Positions 35,646 through 43,405 of a stretch of 64,000 bases of DNA are shown piece after piece. The stretch is from NCBI GenBank assembly GCA_003963365.1, contig RXJG01000002.1, positions 1-64,000 of the forward strand, given 5' to 3'. The stretch's first letter is position 1, and each line of letters starts with the position of its first letter. The stretch is from Sphingobacteriales bacterium (GTDB lineage: Bacteria; Bacteroidota; Bacteroidia; Chitinophagales; Chitinophagaceae). The position numbers and the translations under genes are program-made. The notes below the pieces were generated by a model that was given only the letters and a program-made list of their open reading frames with translations, searched no databases and was not told the origin of the DNA.

Positions 35646-35813
35646 TTAGAATGGCCAATCAAATAACAGCCACCATTGCTCTCTAGTTCCTTTTGTTTTT
35701 CCAGCAGTAAGTTTACTATTCATCATACTTCTAGGTTTTAAAACGTTTTTAATTGTAATTACACCACTAATTTTCCTTAAAAACCTTCCATATGCAATAG
35801 GTGTATTTCTCAT
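35646..35813 (-). CDS. Small ORF encoding a 55-residue basic peptide with a hydrophobic aromatic end
   Basis: The first ORF of the minus-strand signalling unit. Starting at ATG 35813 it encodes 55 residues: a basic N-terminal part (RNTPIAYGRFLRKISG), a Lys/Arg/Thr-rich middle and a C-terminal WWLLFDWPF. The frame is open upstream to 35930, but that extension is Cys-rich and unconvincing. I recognise no family. Position 33 nt upstream of the membrane protein gene, on the same strand, is the main support that it is expressed. It could be a processed signalling peptide, a leader peptide controlling the operon, or a chance frame. Confidence 0.4.
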   Translation of the reverse strand: MRNTPIAYGRFLRKISGVITIKNVLKPRSMMNSKLTAGKTKGTREQWWLLFDWPF

Positions 35814-36376
35814 GCGAAAAATTAAATTTGGGCAAAATGCAATACAGTAAAGGGTTTTACAGCTTACAGTATGACATTTATCAATGTAATTTTGGGTAAA
35901 TGTACGGGTAAAATACCGTAAAATTACCATACTGTTTTTCGTAAATCAACCTTGATTTTTGGAGGGTATATCCGGTTTCCTGATGGTAAGCTTACGCTGT
36001 GGATAACTTGTTAGGAACAAAATTGGCGTCTATCTTCCGTTTTTGGAAAGCACACCTTGATAATAGCTTAAAACGACAGACTAATAATATTATTTTGCCA
36101 CAATATGGGATTTACGATTTGGATTTTTTGTGAGGATAAGTGCAAACGCAGGTTTTAGGGTTTGATGTTAATTACATTCTTATTAAAAATGAAAGAGGGA
36201 ATTGATTGATTTATTTTGCCAGAATGTTATGTTTATTATAGTTCATTAAAATTCGCCCCGGAAAACTTGGATAACAACAATGGATTAGTAACTTTACTAA
36301 AAGCCAGTTACTTTTTTGTAATTACACAATAGTAAGTTAACTTGCAACGAACCCGATTAAAACCAATGAAATCCAA
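35814..36376. other. Long divergent intergenic region with hairpin and palindrome
   Basis: About 560 nt between the minus-strand signalling unit and the plus-strand response regulator, without a convincing gene. Near its right end a 7-bp stem (36287-36293 with 36306-36312) is followed by six T, like a terminator, and the 10-bp palindrome AAGTTAACTT (36334-36343) lies 33 nt before the regulator start. Promoters for both directions must be here but no full TTTG-N19-TAnnTTTG match was found. Confidence 0.5.
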
Positions 36377-37045
36377 ATGTCTACTACCACTGCAACCAAT
36401 CACATCAAAGTCGCAATAGCCGACGATCACAAAATCTTCAGAGATGGTATTAAAATGGCACTTAGCAGCCGCCCCCATATTAAAATGTTATGGGAAGCGG
36501 AAGATGGCAAGGACCTGATGCACAAAATTGCCATTAAAAAGCCTGATTTATTACTGATGGATATTCGAATGCCGGAAATTGACGGCATCAACGCATTGCA
36601 ACTTATCCGCAAAGAATACGAGGATCTCAGGATTATTGTTTTAACGATGTACGATGATTCACAAATGATTGGTAAAATGATGGAAATGGGGGCAAATGCT
36701 TATCTTACCAAGACATCAGATCCCGATGAAATTTATGATGCCATCCTAACGTGTATGAATGAAGATTTTTATTTTAACGACCTGGTGAACCAGGCAGTTT
36801 TATTAAAACTTCAGCATAAGAAAACCGTTAAGCAATTTTATCCTAACCCCGTTAAGTTTTCTGAAAAAGAATTACAGATACTCAAACATCTTGCTGACGA
36901 TAAAACAACTGAGGAGATTTCAAAACTAATTTTTTTAAGCCCACGTACCATTGAAACTATCCGCCAGAATATGAAAGCTAAAGTAGGTGCCAAAACCATT
37001 GCCGGATTAATAATGTATGGCATGCGTAATAAACTAATTGAATAA
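36377..37045 (+). CDS. Orphan NarL/FixJ-type response regulator (first of two)
   Basis: A 222-residue regulator with Asp16-Asp17 (IADDHKIF), phosphoacceptor Asp62 (MDIRMPEIDG) and Lys112 (LTKTSD), then a LuxR-type HTH (EEISKLIFLSPRTIETIRQNMKAKVGAKT). It is clearly paralogous to the next gene and to the regulator at 33339-33989, including a shared C-terminal tail of the form GLIMYGMRNKLIE. No kinase gene adjoins it on the plus strand. The start is ATG 36377. The kinase could be the one at 34026-34853 or a distant one. Confidence 0.9.
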   Translation: MSTTTATNHIKVAIADDHKIFRDGIKMALSSRPHIKMLWEAEDGKDLMHKIAIKKPDLLLMDIRMPEIDGINALQLIRKEYEDLRIIVLTMYDDSQMIGKMMEMGANAYLTKTSDPDEIYDAILTCMNEDFYFNDLVNQAVLLKLQHKKTVKQFYPNPVKFSEKELQILKHLADDKTTEEISKLIFLSPRTIETIRQNMKAKVGAKTIAGLIMYGMRNKLIE

Positions 37046-37181
37046 CAGGCTGGTTTTCAAAAAAGGTACACCGTATTTTCCGTAAGAAAAAACTTGGGTA
37101 CTTATGCTGTATAAAATCTGCGTAAATATTCCAAATTTGCAATCGTAAACTATCTATGTAAATACTGAAAAGTCCGATTTT

Positions 37182-37853
37182 ATGAAAACAGATCGTAACG
37201 ACACTGCAAACATGATCAATATAGTAATAGCCGATGACCACGTCCTTTACCGTGCCGGCGTTAAAACTGCATTATCGCAGAAGAAAGATATTAAAGTATT
37301 AGCTGAGGCTGATAATGGTATGCAGTTGCTCAACCTGCTAAAACATATTCAACCTGACGTTATTCTGCTGGATATTGAAATGCCTATTATGAATGGCATT
37401 GCAACTCTTCCCGAAATTAAGCAACTATACCCGCAGATAAAGGTTATAATGCTTACCATGCACGATGATCATTCTATGATCGCTAAACTGATGGAACTGG
37501 GAGCCAACTCTTACCTGACTAAAAACTCTGATTCAGAAGTAATATATGAAGCAGTAAAAACCTGTTATGAACAGGAATACTTTTTCAATGCACTTACTAA
37601 TAAGGCTTTGATAGACGGGCTTCGTAATAAACGCAGCGATGATGGGCCTAGTGATGTAAAACTGAATGAAAAAGAAATCACCATTCTCCGGCTGATGTGC
37701 GAAGAAAAAAGCACTAAGGAAATTGCCGATATTGTTGACCTGAGCCCAAGAACCGTAGAGGCAATCCGTGATAAACTCAAATCAAAAGTAGGAGCAAAAT
37801 CCACTGCAGGATTAATTTTATATGCAGTGAAACATAATATAGCTGAGCAGTAA
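37182..37853 (+). CDS. Orphan NarL/FixJ-type response regulator (second of two)
   Basis: A 223-residue regulator with Asp18-Asp19 (IADDHVLY), phosphoacceptor Asp64 (LDIEMPIMNG) and Lys114 (LTKNSD), then a LuxR-type HTH ([29 protein letters not shown]). Two starts are possible: ATG 37182, or ATG 37212, which begins directly before the receiver strand (MINIVIADDH). It follows its paralogue by 136 nt, so may have its own promoter. A terminator follows at 37877. Confidence 0.9.
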   Translation: MKTDRNDTANMINIVIADDHVLYRAGVKTALSQKKDIKVLAEADNGMQLLNLLKHIQPDVILLDIEMPIMNGIATLPEIKQLYPQIKVIMLTMHDDHSMIAKLMELGANSYLTKNSDSEVIYEAVKTCYEQEYFFNALTNKALIDGLRNKRSDDGPSDVKLNEKEITILRLMCEEKSTKEIADIVDLSPRTVEAIRDKLKSKVGAKSTAGLILYAVKHNIAEQ

Positions 37854-37876
37854 AAAATTTTAATGGATATTTAAAG

Positions 37877-37902
37877 TCCTGCTTTTACAGCAGGATTTTT
37901 TT
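37877..37902 (+). terminator. Terminator after the second orphan response regulator
   Basis: A 7-bp stem TCCTGCT (37877-37883) pairs with 37889-37895 and is followed by seven T. It ends 10 nt before the next start codon. Confidence 0.8.
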
Positions 37903-37911
37903 ATTTTACCA

Positions 37912-38754
37912 ATGGCTGAATTTTATAATTATAACGGGAAATTTTACCAACAGGGAGATTTTTTTATCTCACCTGATAGCCGTGGGTTCAGGTATGGGGA
38001 TGGTTTATTTGAAACCATAGTGATGAAAAATAATAAACTCAGGTTAGGTTCATTTCATTTTGAACGGTTATCTGCAGGAATGAAATTGATGAAGTTTGAA
38101 ATTCCTAAACTTTTTACTGCTGAACACCTCGAGAATGAAGTACTATCCTTGTGCAGGAAAAATAAACTGACCAATGCCAGGGTCAGGGTAACAGTTTTTC
38201 GTGGCGATGGTGGTTTGTATGATGCACAAAATTTGCAGCCCAATTATGTCATCCAGGTATGGCAATTGCCCGGGCATGTATTTCAGCTAAATGAAAATGG
38301 ATTGGTTATAGATGTATTTCCGGATGCCAGAAAGCAACAGGATATTTTTGCCAGCATTAAATCTGCTAATTACCTGCCTTATGTGATGGGAGCATTATAT
38401 GCCAAAGAAAATAAACTTAACGACTGTCTTATATTAAACTCCAATGGATATATTGCCGATGCAACTATTGCAAATGTTTTTCTTTTAAGAAATAGTGTTT
38501 TGCATACGCCGGCTTTATCCGAAGGTTGTGTTGCAGGAGTAATGCGAAGGTTCATCATAGAAAATGCATCAGTAATTAAGTATGAGGTTTCAGAAAAAGT
38601 TGTAAAAATTGCGGACGTCGAACAAGCTGATGAAGTATTTCTTACTAATGCTACTTATGGAATCAGGTGGGTAAAGCAATTCCGGAATAAAGTTTATGGA
38701 AATTCGCAATCAGCTGTTATTTATAAAAGACTTATGGATTTACTCAACAATTAG
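37912..38754 (+). CDS. Aminotransferase class IV (aminodeoxychorismate lyase or D-/branched-chain aminotransferase-like)
   Basis: A 280-residue PLP enzyme of fold type IV. Landmarks are PDSRGFRYGDGLFETI near the N-terminus, the PLP lysine in SIKSANYLPYVMGALYAKE, and the phosphate-binding region SNGYIADATIANVFLLR with LSEGCVAGVMRR. The RYGDGLFET form and length fit aminodeoxychorismate lyase (PabC), which makes p-aminobenzoate for folate, but branched-chain or D-amino acid transferases share these marks. It is followed by the photolyase with a 32-nt gap. A folate role would suit the nearby pterin genes, yet PabA/PabB are not in the window. Confidence 0.75.
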   Translation: MAEFYNYNGKFYQQGDFFISPDSRGFRYGDGLFETIVMKNNKLRLGSFHFERLSAGMKLMKFEIPKLFTAEHLENEVLSLCRKNKLTNARVRVTVFRGDGGLYDAQNLQPNYVIQVWQLPGHVFQLNENGLVIDVFPDARKQQDIFASIKSANYLPYVMGALYAKENKLNDCLILNSNGYIADATIANVFLLRNSVLHTPALSEGCVAGVMRRFIIENASVIKYEVSEKVVKIADVEQADEVFLTNATYGIRWVKQFRNKVYGNSQSAVIYKRLMDLLNN

Positions 38755-38786
38755 GCAGCTTTGTTGTTGTTTACCAAAATTATCTC

Positions 38787-40103
38787 CTGAAACAATCTGT
38801 AAACATATTTTGGTTTCGCCGTGATTTGCGGCTGAATGATAATGCCGGACTTTACCATGCATTAAAAGATGGGTTGCCGGTTGTTCCAATATTTATTTTT
38901 GACAGAAATATCCTTGATAAACTGGAAGATAAAAATGACAAAAGGGTTCAGTTTATTAATGAAGCTTTGCTTGAAATGCAAGAGCAATTAAAGAATATGA
39001 GCAGTACTCTTGAAGTCTATTATGGTTTCCCGGAAGAAATTTATAAAGCATTACTGGAGAAGTATGATATTAAAAAAGTTTTTACTAACCATGACTATGA
39101 GTTATATGCATCAGAAAGAGATTCAGTAATCAATAATATTTTAAATAAGTCCGGAGCCAGTTTGCATACTTACAAAGACCAGGTAATATTTGAAAAGAAG
39201 GAAGTGGTAAAAGACGATGGGAACCCTTATACAGTTTTTACTCCTTACAGTCGTAAGTGGAAGGCAACACTCAATGATTTCTATTTAAGCAGTTATCCTA
39301 CTGAAAAATATTTTTCAAATTTTTATAAGCAAACGCCGGTTGAAATTCCATCTTTATCTCAAATGGGTTTTATTGAAACAAATAAACACTTCCCGGCAAA
39401 ATCACTTAATGAAGAAATTGTAAAAAAATATGCTCAGCAAAGAGATTATCCGGCTATAGAAGGTACTTCTAAAATGGGGGTTCATCTCCGCTTTGGTACA
39501 GTAAGTATTCGTAAGCTGGCACAAAAGGCAATTCAGCTAAATGAAACCTATTTGAACGAACTCATCTGGCGGGATTTTTATCATATGATTTTATGGAACT
39601 TTCCCAATGTGTCAAAAGACAAAGCTTTCAAACCAGAATATGACTTGATCCAATGGCGTAATAATGAAAAAGAATTTGATGCCTGGTGCAATGGACAAAC
39701 TGGATATCCTATTGTAGACGCAGGAATGAGAGAATTGAACACGACCGGTTATATGCACAATCGTGTAAGAATGATTGTGGCTTCTTTTCTTACCAAACAC
39801 TTACTAATTGACTGGCGATTGGGCGAAGCTTATTTCGCTAAAAAATTATTGGATTTTGATTTTGCCGCCAACAATGGTGGCTGGCAATGGGCGGCCGGTA
39901 GCGGATGTGATGCTGCACCTTATTTCCGCATTTTTAATCCTTACCTGCAAACACAAAAGTTTGACCCGAAATTAGGCTACATCAATAAATGGGTACCGGA
40001 GTTAAATGAATTAACTTATCCCAAACCAATTGTAGAACATGAGCTTGCCAGGAAAAGATGTTTGGAGGTGTATGGAAAAGCTTTGGGGAAAATTAAGCAG
40101 TAA
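38787..40103 (+). CDS. phrB: Deoxyribodipyrimidine photolyase, apparently with a CTG start
   Basis: Light-driven DNA repair flavoprotein of 438 residues. The family opening NIFWFRRDLRLNDNAGL is encoded from 38802, ahead of the TTG at 38826 that a standard start rule would choose; that TTG start would cut off the first beta strand. No ATG, GTG or TTG precedes it in frame as far back as the upstream gene; the best start is CTG 38787, giving LKQSVNIFWFRRDL. C-terminal FAD domain marks are present: EGTSKMGVHLRFGTVS, ELIWRDFYHMILW, GYPIVDAGMREL, TGYMHNRVRM, and the electron-transfer tryptophans in NNGGWQWAAG. The 3' end overlaps the convergent mqnD by 11 nt. Probably coupled to the aminotransferase gene 32 nt upstream. 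Confidence 0.9.
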   Translation: MKQSVNIFWFRRDLRLNDNAGLYHALKDGLPVVPIFIFDRNILDKLEDKNDKRVQFINEALLEMQEQLKNMSSTLEVYYGFPEEIYKALLEKYDIKKVFTNHDYELYASERDSVINNILNKSGASLHTYKDQVIFEKKEVVKDDGNPYTVFTPYSRKWKATLNDFYLSSYPTEKYFSNFYKQTPVEIPSLSQMGFIETNKHFPAKSLNEEIVKKYAQQRDYPAIEGTSKMGVHLRFGTVSIRKLAQKAIQLNETYLNELIWRDFYHMILWNFPNVSKDKAFKPEYDLIQWRNNEKEFDAWCNGQTGYPIVDAGMRELNTTGYMHNRVRMIVASFLTKHLLIDWRLGEAYFAKKLLDFDFAANNGGWQWAAGSGCDAAPYFRIFNPYLQTQKFDPKLGYINKWVPELNELTYPKPIVEHELARKRCLEVYGKALGKIKQ

Positions 40104-40932
40104 GAAATACTTTTTCTTTATTTATTTCAATATTATACATGCCTGCGTATACAGATAATAATTGCTCAATAGCTGCTTTCCCTTTTTCTCCCTGGTCAAT
40201 AGAAAAATCATTTACATACAATTCTATGTGCTTCCGCATAACCTCTTCATCCATTTCCTGTGCATGGGCTTTAATATAGTCGCTTAATTCGGGATAATGT
40301 TTGAAAGAATATTCAATACTTTTTCTGATCAGGTTATCAATCTGCAGACTGGTTTCTTTATCGATTGATTGCTTAATAACAATTCCGCCCAATGGAATAG
40401 GGCAGCCCGTTTGTTCTTCCCAGTATTCGCCAAGATCCAATATTTTTTTCAATCCTCTTTTCTGGTAAGTAAAACGGTTTTCATGAATAATTACACCGCA
40501 ATCAACTTTGTCTGATAGTATAGCATCCTCTATTTTATTGAATGTCATAAACTGTTTTTTCTTAGCATGAGGAAAAGCTAAAGAAAAAAGTAAATGAGCT
40601 GTAGTGTTTTCACCCGGAACTGCCACCGTACACTCATCAATATGAAGTGCAGCAATATTTTTCTTTGAGATTAATAAAGGCCCCACACCCTTTCCCAAAG
40701 CTCCCCCGGAATTAAGTAGTGAATAGTTTTTAGTAACTAAGGGCAGTACACCATAACTGATTTTGGAAATATCCAGTTTGCTTTCTAATGCCCATTGATT
40801 GAGTGTTTGTACATCTTCCAGTACTACTTCAAACTCCAATCCTTCTGTATCTATTTTTTTATTTACTAATGCATCAAAAATAAATGTATCGTTGGGGCAG
40901 GGTGAAAATCCTAATGTAAATTTCTTACTCAA
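40093..40932 (-). CDS. mqnD: 1,4-dihydroxy-6-naphthoate synthase of the futalosine pathway
   Basis: Enzyme of the futalosine route to menaquinone, converting cyclic dehypoxanthinylfutalosine. It is a periplasmic-binding-fold protein, as the family requires, with GFSPCPNDTFIFDALV at the N-terminus, LEDVQTLNQWALESKLDISKISYGVLP, and GALGKGVGPLLISK. There is no ATG start: TTG 40932 (giving MSKKFTLGF) suits the family best, and TTG 40953 is the alternative. It follows mqnB by 34 nt and its 3' end overlaps photolyase by 11 nt. MqnA, C and E would be elsewhere. Confidence 0.9.
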   Translation of the reverse strand: MSKKFTLGFSPCPNDTFIFDALVNKKIDTEGLEFEVVLEDVQTLNQWALESKLDISKISYGVLPLVTKNYSLLNSGGALGKGVGPLLISKKNIAALHIDECTVAVPGENTTAHLLFSLAFPHAKKKQFMTFNKIEDAILSDKVDCGVIIHENRFTYQKRGLKKILDLGEYWEEQTGCPIPLGGIVIKQSIDKETSLQIDNLIRKSIEYSFKHYPELSDYIKAHAQEMDEEVMRKHIELYVNDFSIDQGEKGKAAIEQLLSVYAGMYNIEINKEKVFLTA

Positions 40933-40987
40933 AGTAATTAGTTGAGAATGCAAATGTAAGTAAGCGGTATCAATCGGCTGCCGTTTG

Positions 40988-41644
40988 TTAAAGACCGTCC
41001 AGTAACCTGATCAGTTCTTTATTAAGACTAACAATGGATTCTTTCAGCTTCCATTTCTTTTTATTCCTTTCACCAATGTAATTACAAACACTGCGTATTT
41101 GCAGGAAAGGAATATTTTCCATGAGACATACATAGTGCAAGGCGGCGCCTTCCATCGATTCCACTACCGGTTGCAATGTTTTACGGTAATAATCAATCTT
41201 CTTTTTCCCCGTTGTAATTTCATTTACAGATATACCAGCCACTTGCTTAAGCTTTGAACGTTTTAGCAAAGTCTTATTCGTATTTACCAGCCAGCCTTTT
41301 GTATAAGGTTGCTCATTGGGTTTGGCCAGGTTTAAATCAAAAAGATTTTTATATTCACTTTGCTCAAATACAACCTGGTCAGCAACTATATCTTTTTGCA
41401 CACTGAATACAGTGCCCAGTTCAACTGACTTGTCAAAACAACCGGCCACACCGGCCTGGATTATTAATTGGGGGTTAGTGATATTAATTTGTTTGGAAAG
41501 GGCATAGGCGGTGGCTGTAAGTCCAACGCCGGTAATCACAACATCCAGCTTAAAATCAATATAGTTAAGCTTTTCTGTGTTTCGGTAATGGTTCAAAAAA
41601 GGGGCTATTTCAACAGCGGTGGAAGCTATTAACAGGCAATTCAT
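40988..41644 (-). CDS. mqnB: Futalosine hydrolase
   Basis: A 218-residue nucleoside hydrolase that removes the base from futalosine, a menaquinone precursor; it resembles MTA/SAH nucleosidases. The start is ATG 41644 (MNCLLIASTAVE); a nine-codon in-frame extension upstream is not needed. Signature segments are VVITGVGLTATAYALSKQI, IQAGVAGCFDKSVELGTVF, and the catalytic-region SMEGAALHYVCLMENIPFLQIRSVCNYIG. It heads the mqnB-mqnD unit and diverges from the pterin synthase pair. Confidence 0.9.
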   Translation of the reverse strand: MNCLLIASTAVEIAPFLNHYRNTEKLNYIDFKLDVVITGVGLTATAYALSKQINITNPQLIIQAGVAGCFDKSVELGTVFSVQKDIVADQVVFEQSEYKNLFDLNLAKPNEQPYTKGWLVNTNKTLLKRSKLKQVAGISVNEITTGKKKIDYYRKTLQPVVESMEGAALHYVCLMENIPFLQIRSVCNYIGERNKKKWKLKESIVSLNKELIRLLDGL

Positions 41645-41695
41645 GTAATAAAAATAAAGAACCAGCAGCATTCGGCATGAATAAAATTGAAATGT

Positions 41696-41703
41696 TACCT
41701 TTG
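41696..41703 (+). promoter_or_regulatory. -7 element just upstream of the first pterin synthase
   Basis: TACCTTTG ends 8 nt before the ATG at 41712, the same spacing as at bamD, which predicts a near-leaderless message. The -33 element is not clear. Confidence 0.5.
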
Positions 41704-41711
41704 CGGCCGCT

Positions 41712-42122
41712 ATGGTTTACTTAACAAGGATAGAACATTTTAATGCGGCTCATAAACTTTACAATCCCAACTGGAGTGCTGAGCAGAATGAAGCCGTGTT
41801 TGGTAAATGTGCCAATCAAAACTGGCATGGCCATAATTACGATTTGTATGTAACGGTGAAAGGCACACCCCATCCCGATACCGGTTTTTTATATGATGTA
41901 AAGAAACTAAGCGTTATCATTAAAGAAAAAGTAATTGAGAAAATTGACCACCGCAACCTGAACCTTGATGTGGACTTTATGCAGGGTAAAATGTGCTCAA
42001 CAGAAAACCTTGCCGTTGGCATCTGGAATGAATTAGCTCCCCATTTACCGTCAGAGATAAAGCTGCATAGTATTAAATTGTATGAAACCGCCAGCATTTA
42101 CGTAGAATATTACGGTGAATAA
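41712..42122 (+). CDS. 6-pyruvoyltetrahydropterin synthase-like protein, PTPS-II motif (copy 1)
   Basis: A 136-residue zinc enzyme of the PTPS/QueD family acting on dihydroneopterin triphosphate. Zinc ligands are His14 (HFNAAHKL) and His39/His41 (WHGH); the catalytic Cys33 is spaced as CANQNWHGH, that is C-x5-HGH. By family knowledge C-x5-HGH marks the biopterin-type PTPS, whereas QueD has C-x3-HGH. The Glu that anchors the pterin is in LYETASIYVEY. It is followed by a paralogue with the same motif and by folE, so these likely form one pterin pathway. Product (tetrahydrobiopterin-like pterin versus queuosine precursor) is inferred from the motif. Confidence 0.85.
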   Translation: MVYLTRIEHFNAAHKLYNPNWSAEQNEAVFGKCANQNWHGHNYDLYVTVKGTPHPDTGFLYDVKKLSVIIKEKVIEKIDHRNLNLDVDFMQGKMCSTENLAVGIWNELAPHLPSEIKLHSIKLYETASIYVEYYGE

Positions 42123-42227
42123 ACCGAACATTTTTATTTTATTACTGTTATTATCAATTCATTCATAATAAGCTGTCGTAAATATGACATTGGCTTACTG
42201 TTGAATTTTTGTAATTTGTATATTCAT

Positions 42228-42644
42228 ATGAGTAAAAAAGTGGCCGTTTACAGGAAGGAACATTTTAATGCAGCACACCGCCTGCATAATCCCGACTGGA
42301 GTGATGAAAAGAACAAAGAAGTATTTGGTAAATGTAATCTTCCGCATTACCACGGACATAATTATGAACTGGAAGTAAAAGTAGCAGGCAAGCCCGATAA
42401 GAAGACCGGCTATGTGATGGATATGAAATTGCTTTCAGATCTGATACAAAGAGAAGTGCATTCACGGTTTGATCATAAGAATTTAAATCTCGATACAGAA
42501 GAGTTTAAAAATTTAAATCCAACAGCGGAGAATATTGTGATAGTGATTTACGATTTGCTCCGTCCGCATATTGATAAGAAAAATGATTTGCAGGTACGCT
42601 TATATGAAACACCAAGAAATTTTGTGGAGTATCCGGTTGAATAA
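42228..42644 (+). CDS. 6-pyruvoyltetrahydropterin synthase-like protein, PTPS-II motif (copy 2)
   Basis: A 138-residue paralogue of the previous gene from ATG 42228; nine upstream codons are leader. Zinc ligands are His17 (HFNAAHRL) and His42/His44, catalytic Cys36 in CNLPHYHGH, again C-x5-HGH as in biopterin-type PTPS. The pterin-anchoring Glu is in LYETPRNFVEY. The two copies differ widely between motifs, so they are diverged rather than recent duplicates. It lies 80 nt before folE on the same strand, with an A-rich leader between them. Confidence 0.85.
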   Translation: MSKKVAVYRKEHFNAAHRLHNPDWSDEKNKEVFGKCNLPHYHGHNYELEVKVAGKPDKKTGYVMDMKLLSDLIQREVHSRFDHKNLNLDTEEFKNLNPTAENIVIVIYDLLRPHIDKKNDLQVRLYETPRNFVEYPVE

Positions 42645-42724
42645 ATAAAGAATAAGAAAGGTGAAATAAGGAATAAGAAATTGAATTAAACAAATAACAA
42701 GTAACCAGAAACACGCAACCAGTT

Positions 42725-43330
42725 ATGGCTTATAAAAAAACAGAACAATACGAAGATAAAATTACTTCGGGATTAATTGAGGCGTATCGTAAAAGTTTGG
42801 AATTGCTGGGAGAAAATCCAGACAGGGAAGGATTATTAAAAACTCCTGAAAGAGTAGCCAAGGCAATGCAGTATATGACGCAGGGTTACCAGGTGGATGC
42901 ACTGGCAATATTAAACTCTGCCAAGTTTCATGAAGATGTAAGTGAGATGGTGATTGTAAAAGATATTGAATTGTACAGCATGTGTGAACATCATATGTTG
43001 CCCTTTTTTGGTAAAGCTCATGTAGCATATATTCCTAATGGATATATTACTGGTTTGAGTAAAGTGGCAAGAGTGGTGGACGTATATTCAAGAAGATTGC
43101 AGGTACAGGAAAGATTAACTACCCAGATTTTAAACGCTATAAAGGAAGCATTAGACCCTATTGGTGTGGCAGTGGTTATTGAAGCACAACATTTGTGTAT
43201 GATGATGCGTGGTGTACAAAAGCAAAACTCTGTAACTACTACCTCTGCTTTTTACGGTGAATTTCATAAGAATTCTACCCGTAGTGAATTTATGAAGCTC
43301 ATTACGGCAGATTTGATGGGAAAACGATAG
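42725..43330 (+). CDS. folE: GTP cyclohydrolase I
   Basis: A 201-residue enzyme that opens GTP to dihydroneopterin triphosphate, the shared precursor of folate, biopterin and queuosine. The zinc-binding set is intact: the Cys and His of [21 protein letters not shown], and the second Cys in [12 protein letters not shown]. The GTP-binding [14 protein letters not shown] is present. It is full length and directly supplies substrate to the two PTPS-type proteins encoded before it. A terminator follows before fabD. Confidence 0.96.
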   Translation: MAYKKTEQYEDKITSGLIEAYRKSLELLGENPDREGLLKTPERVAKAMQYMTQGYQVDALAILNSAKFHEDVSEMVIVKDIELYSMCEHHMLPFFGKAHVAYIPNGYITGLSKVARVVDVYSRRLQVQERLTTQILNAIKEALDPIGVAVVIEAQHLCMMMRGVQKQNSVTTTSAFYGEFHKNSTRSEFMKLITADLMGKR

Positions 43331-43351
43331 AAAAATTTTTAGTGGAAAAAG

Positions 43352-43384
43352 AATCCCGGCAATTACCGGGATTTTCTTTTTTTT
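43352..43384 (+). terminator. Terminator between folE and fabD
   Basis: An 8-bp stem AATCCCGG (43352-43359) pairs with 43366-43373 and is followed by a T-run. Confidence 0.85.
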
Positions 43385-43405
43385 GCACAATATAAATCGA
43401 TTGAT

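Noticed and set aside
41712-42122. Assignment of the PTPS-like genes as queD
   Set aside because: Both have C-x5-HGH rather than the C-x3-HGH of QueD, so the queuosine label is not supported.
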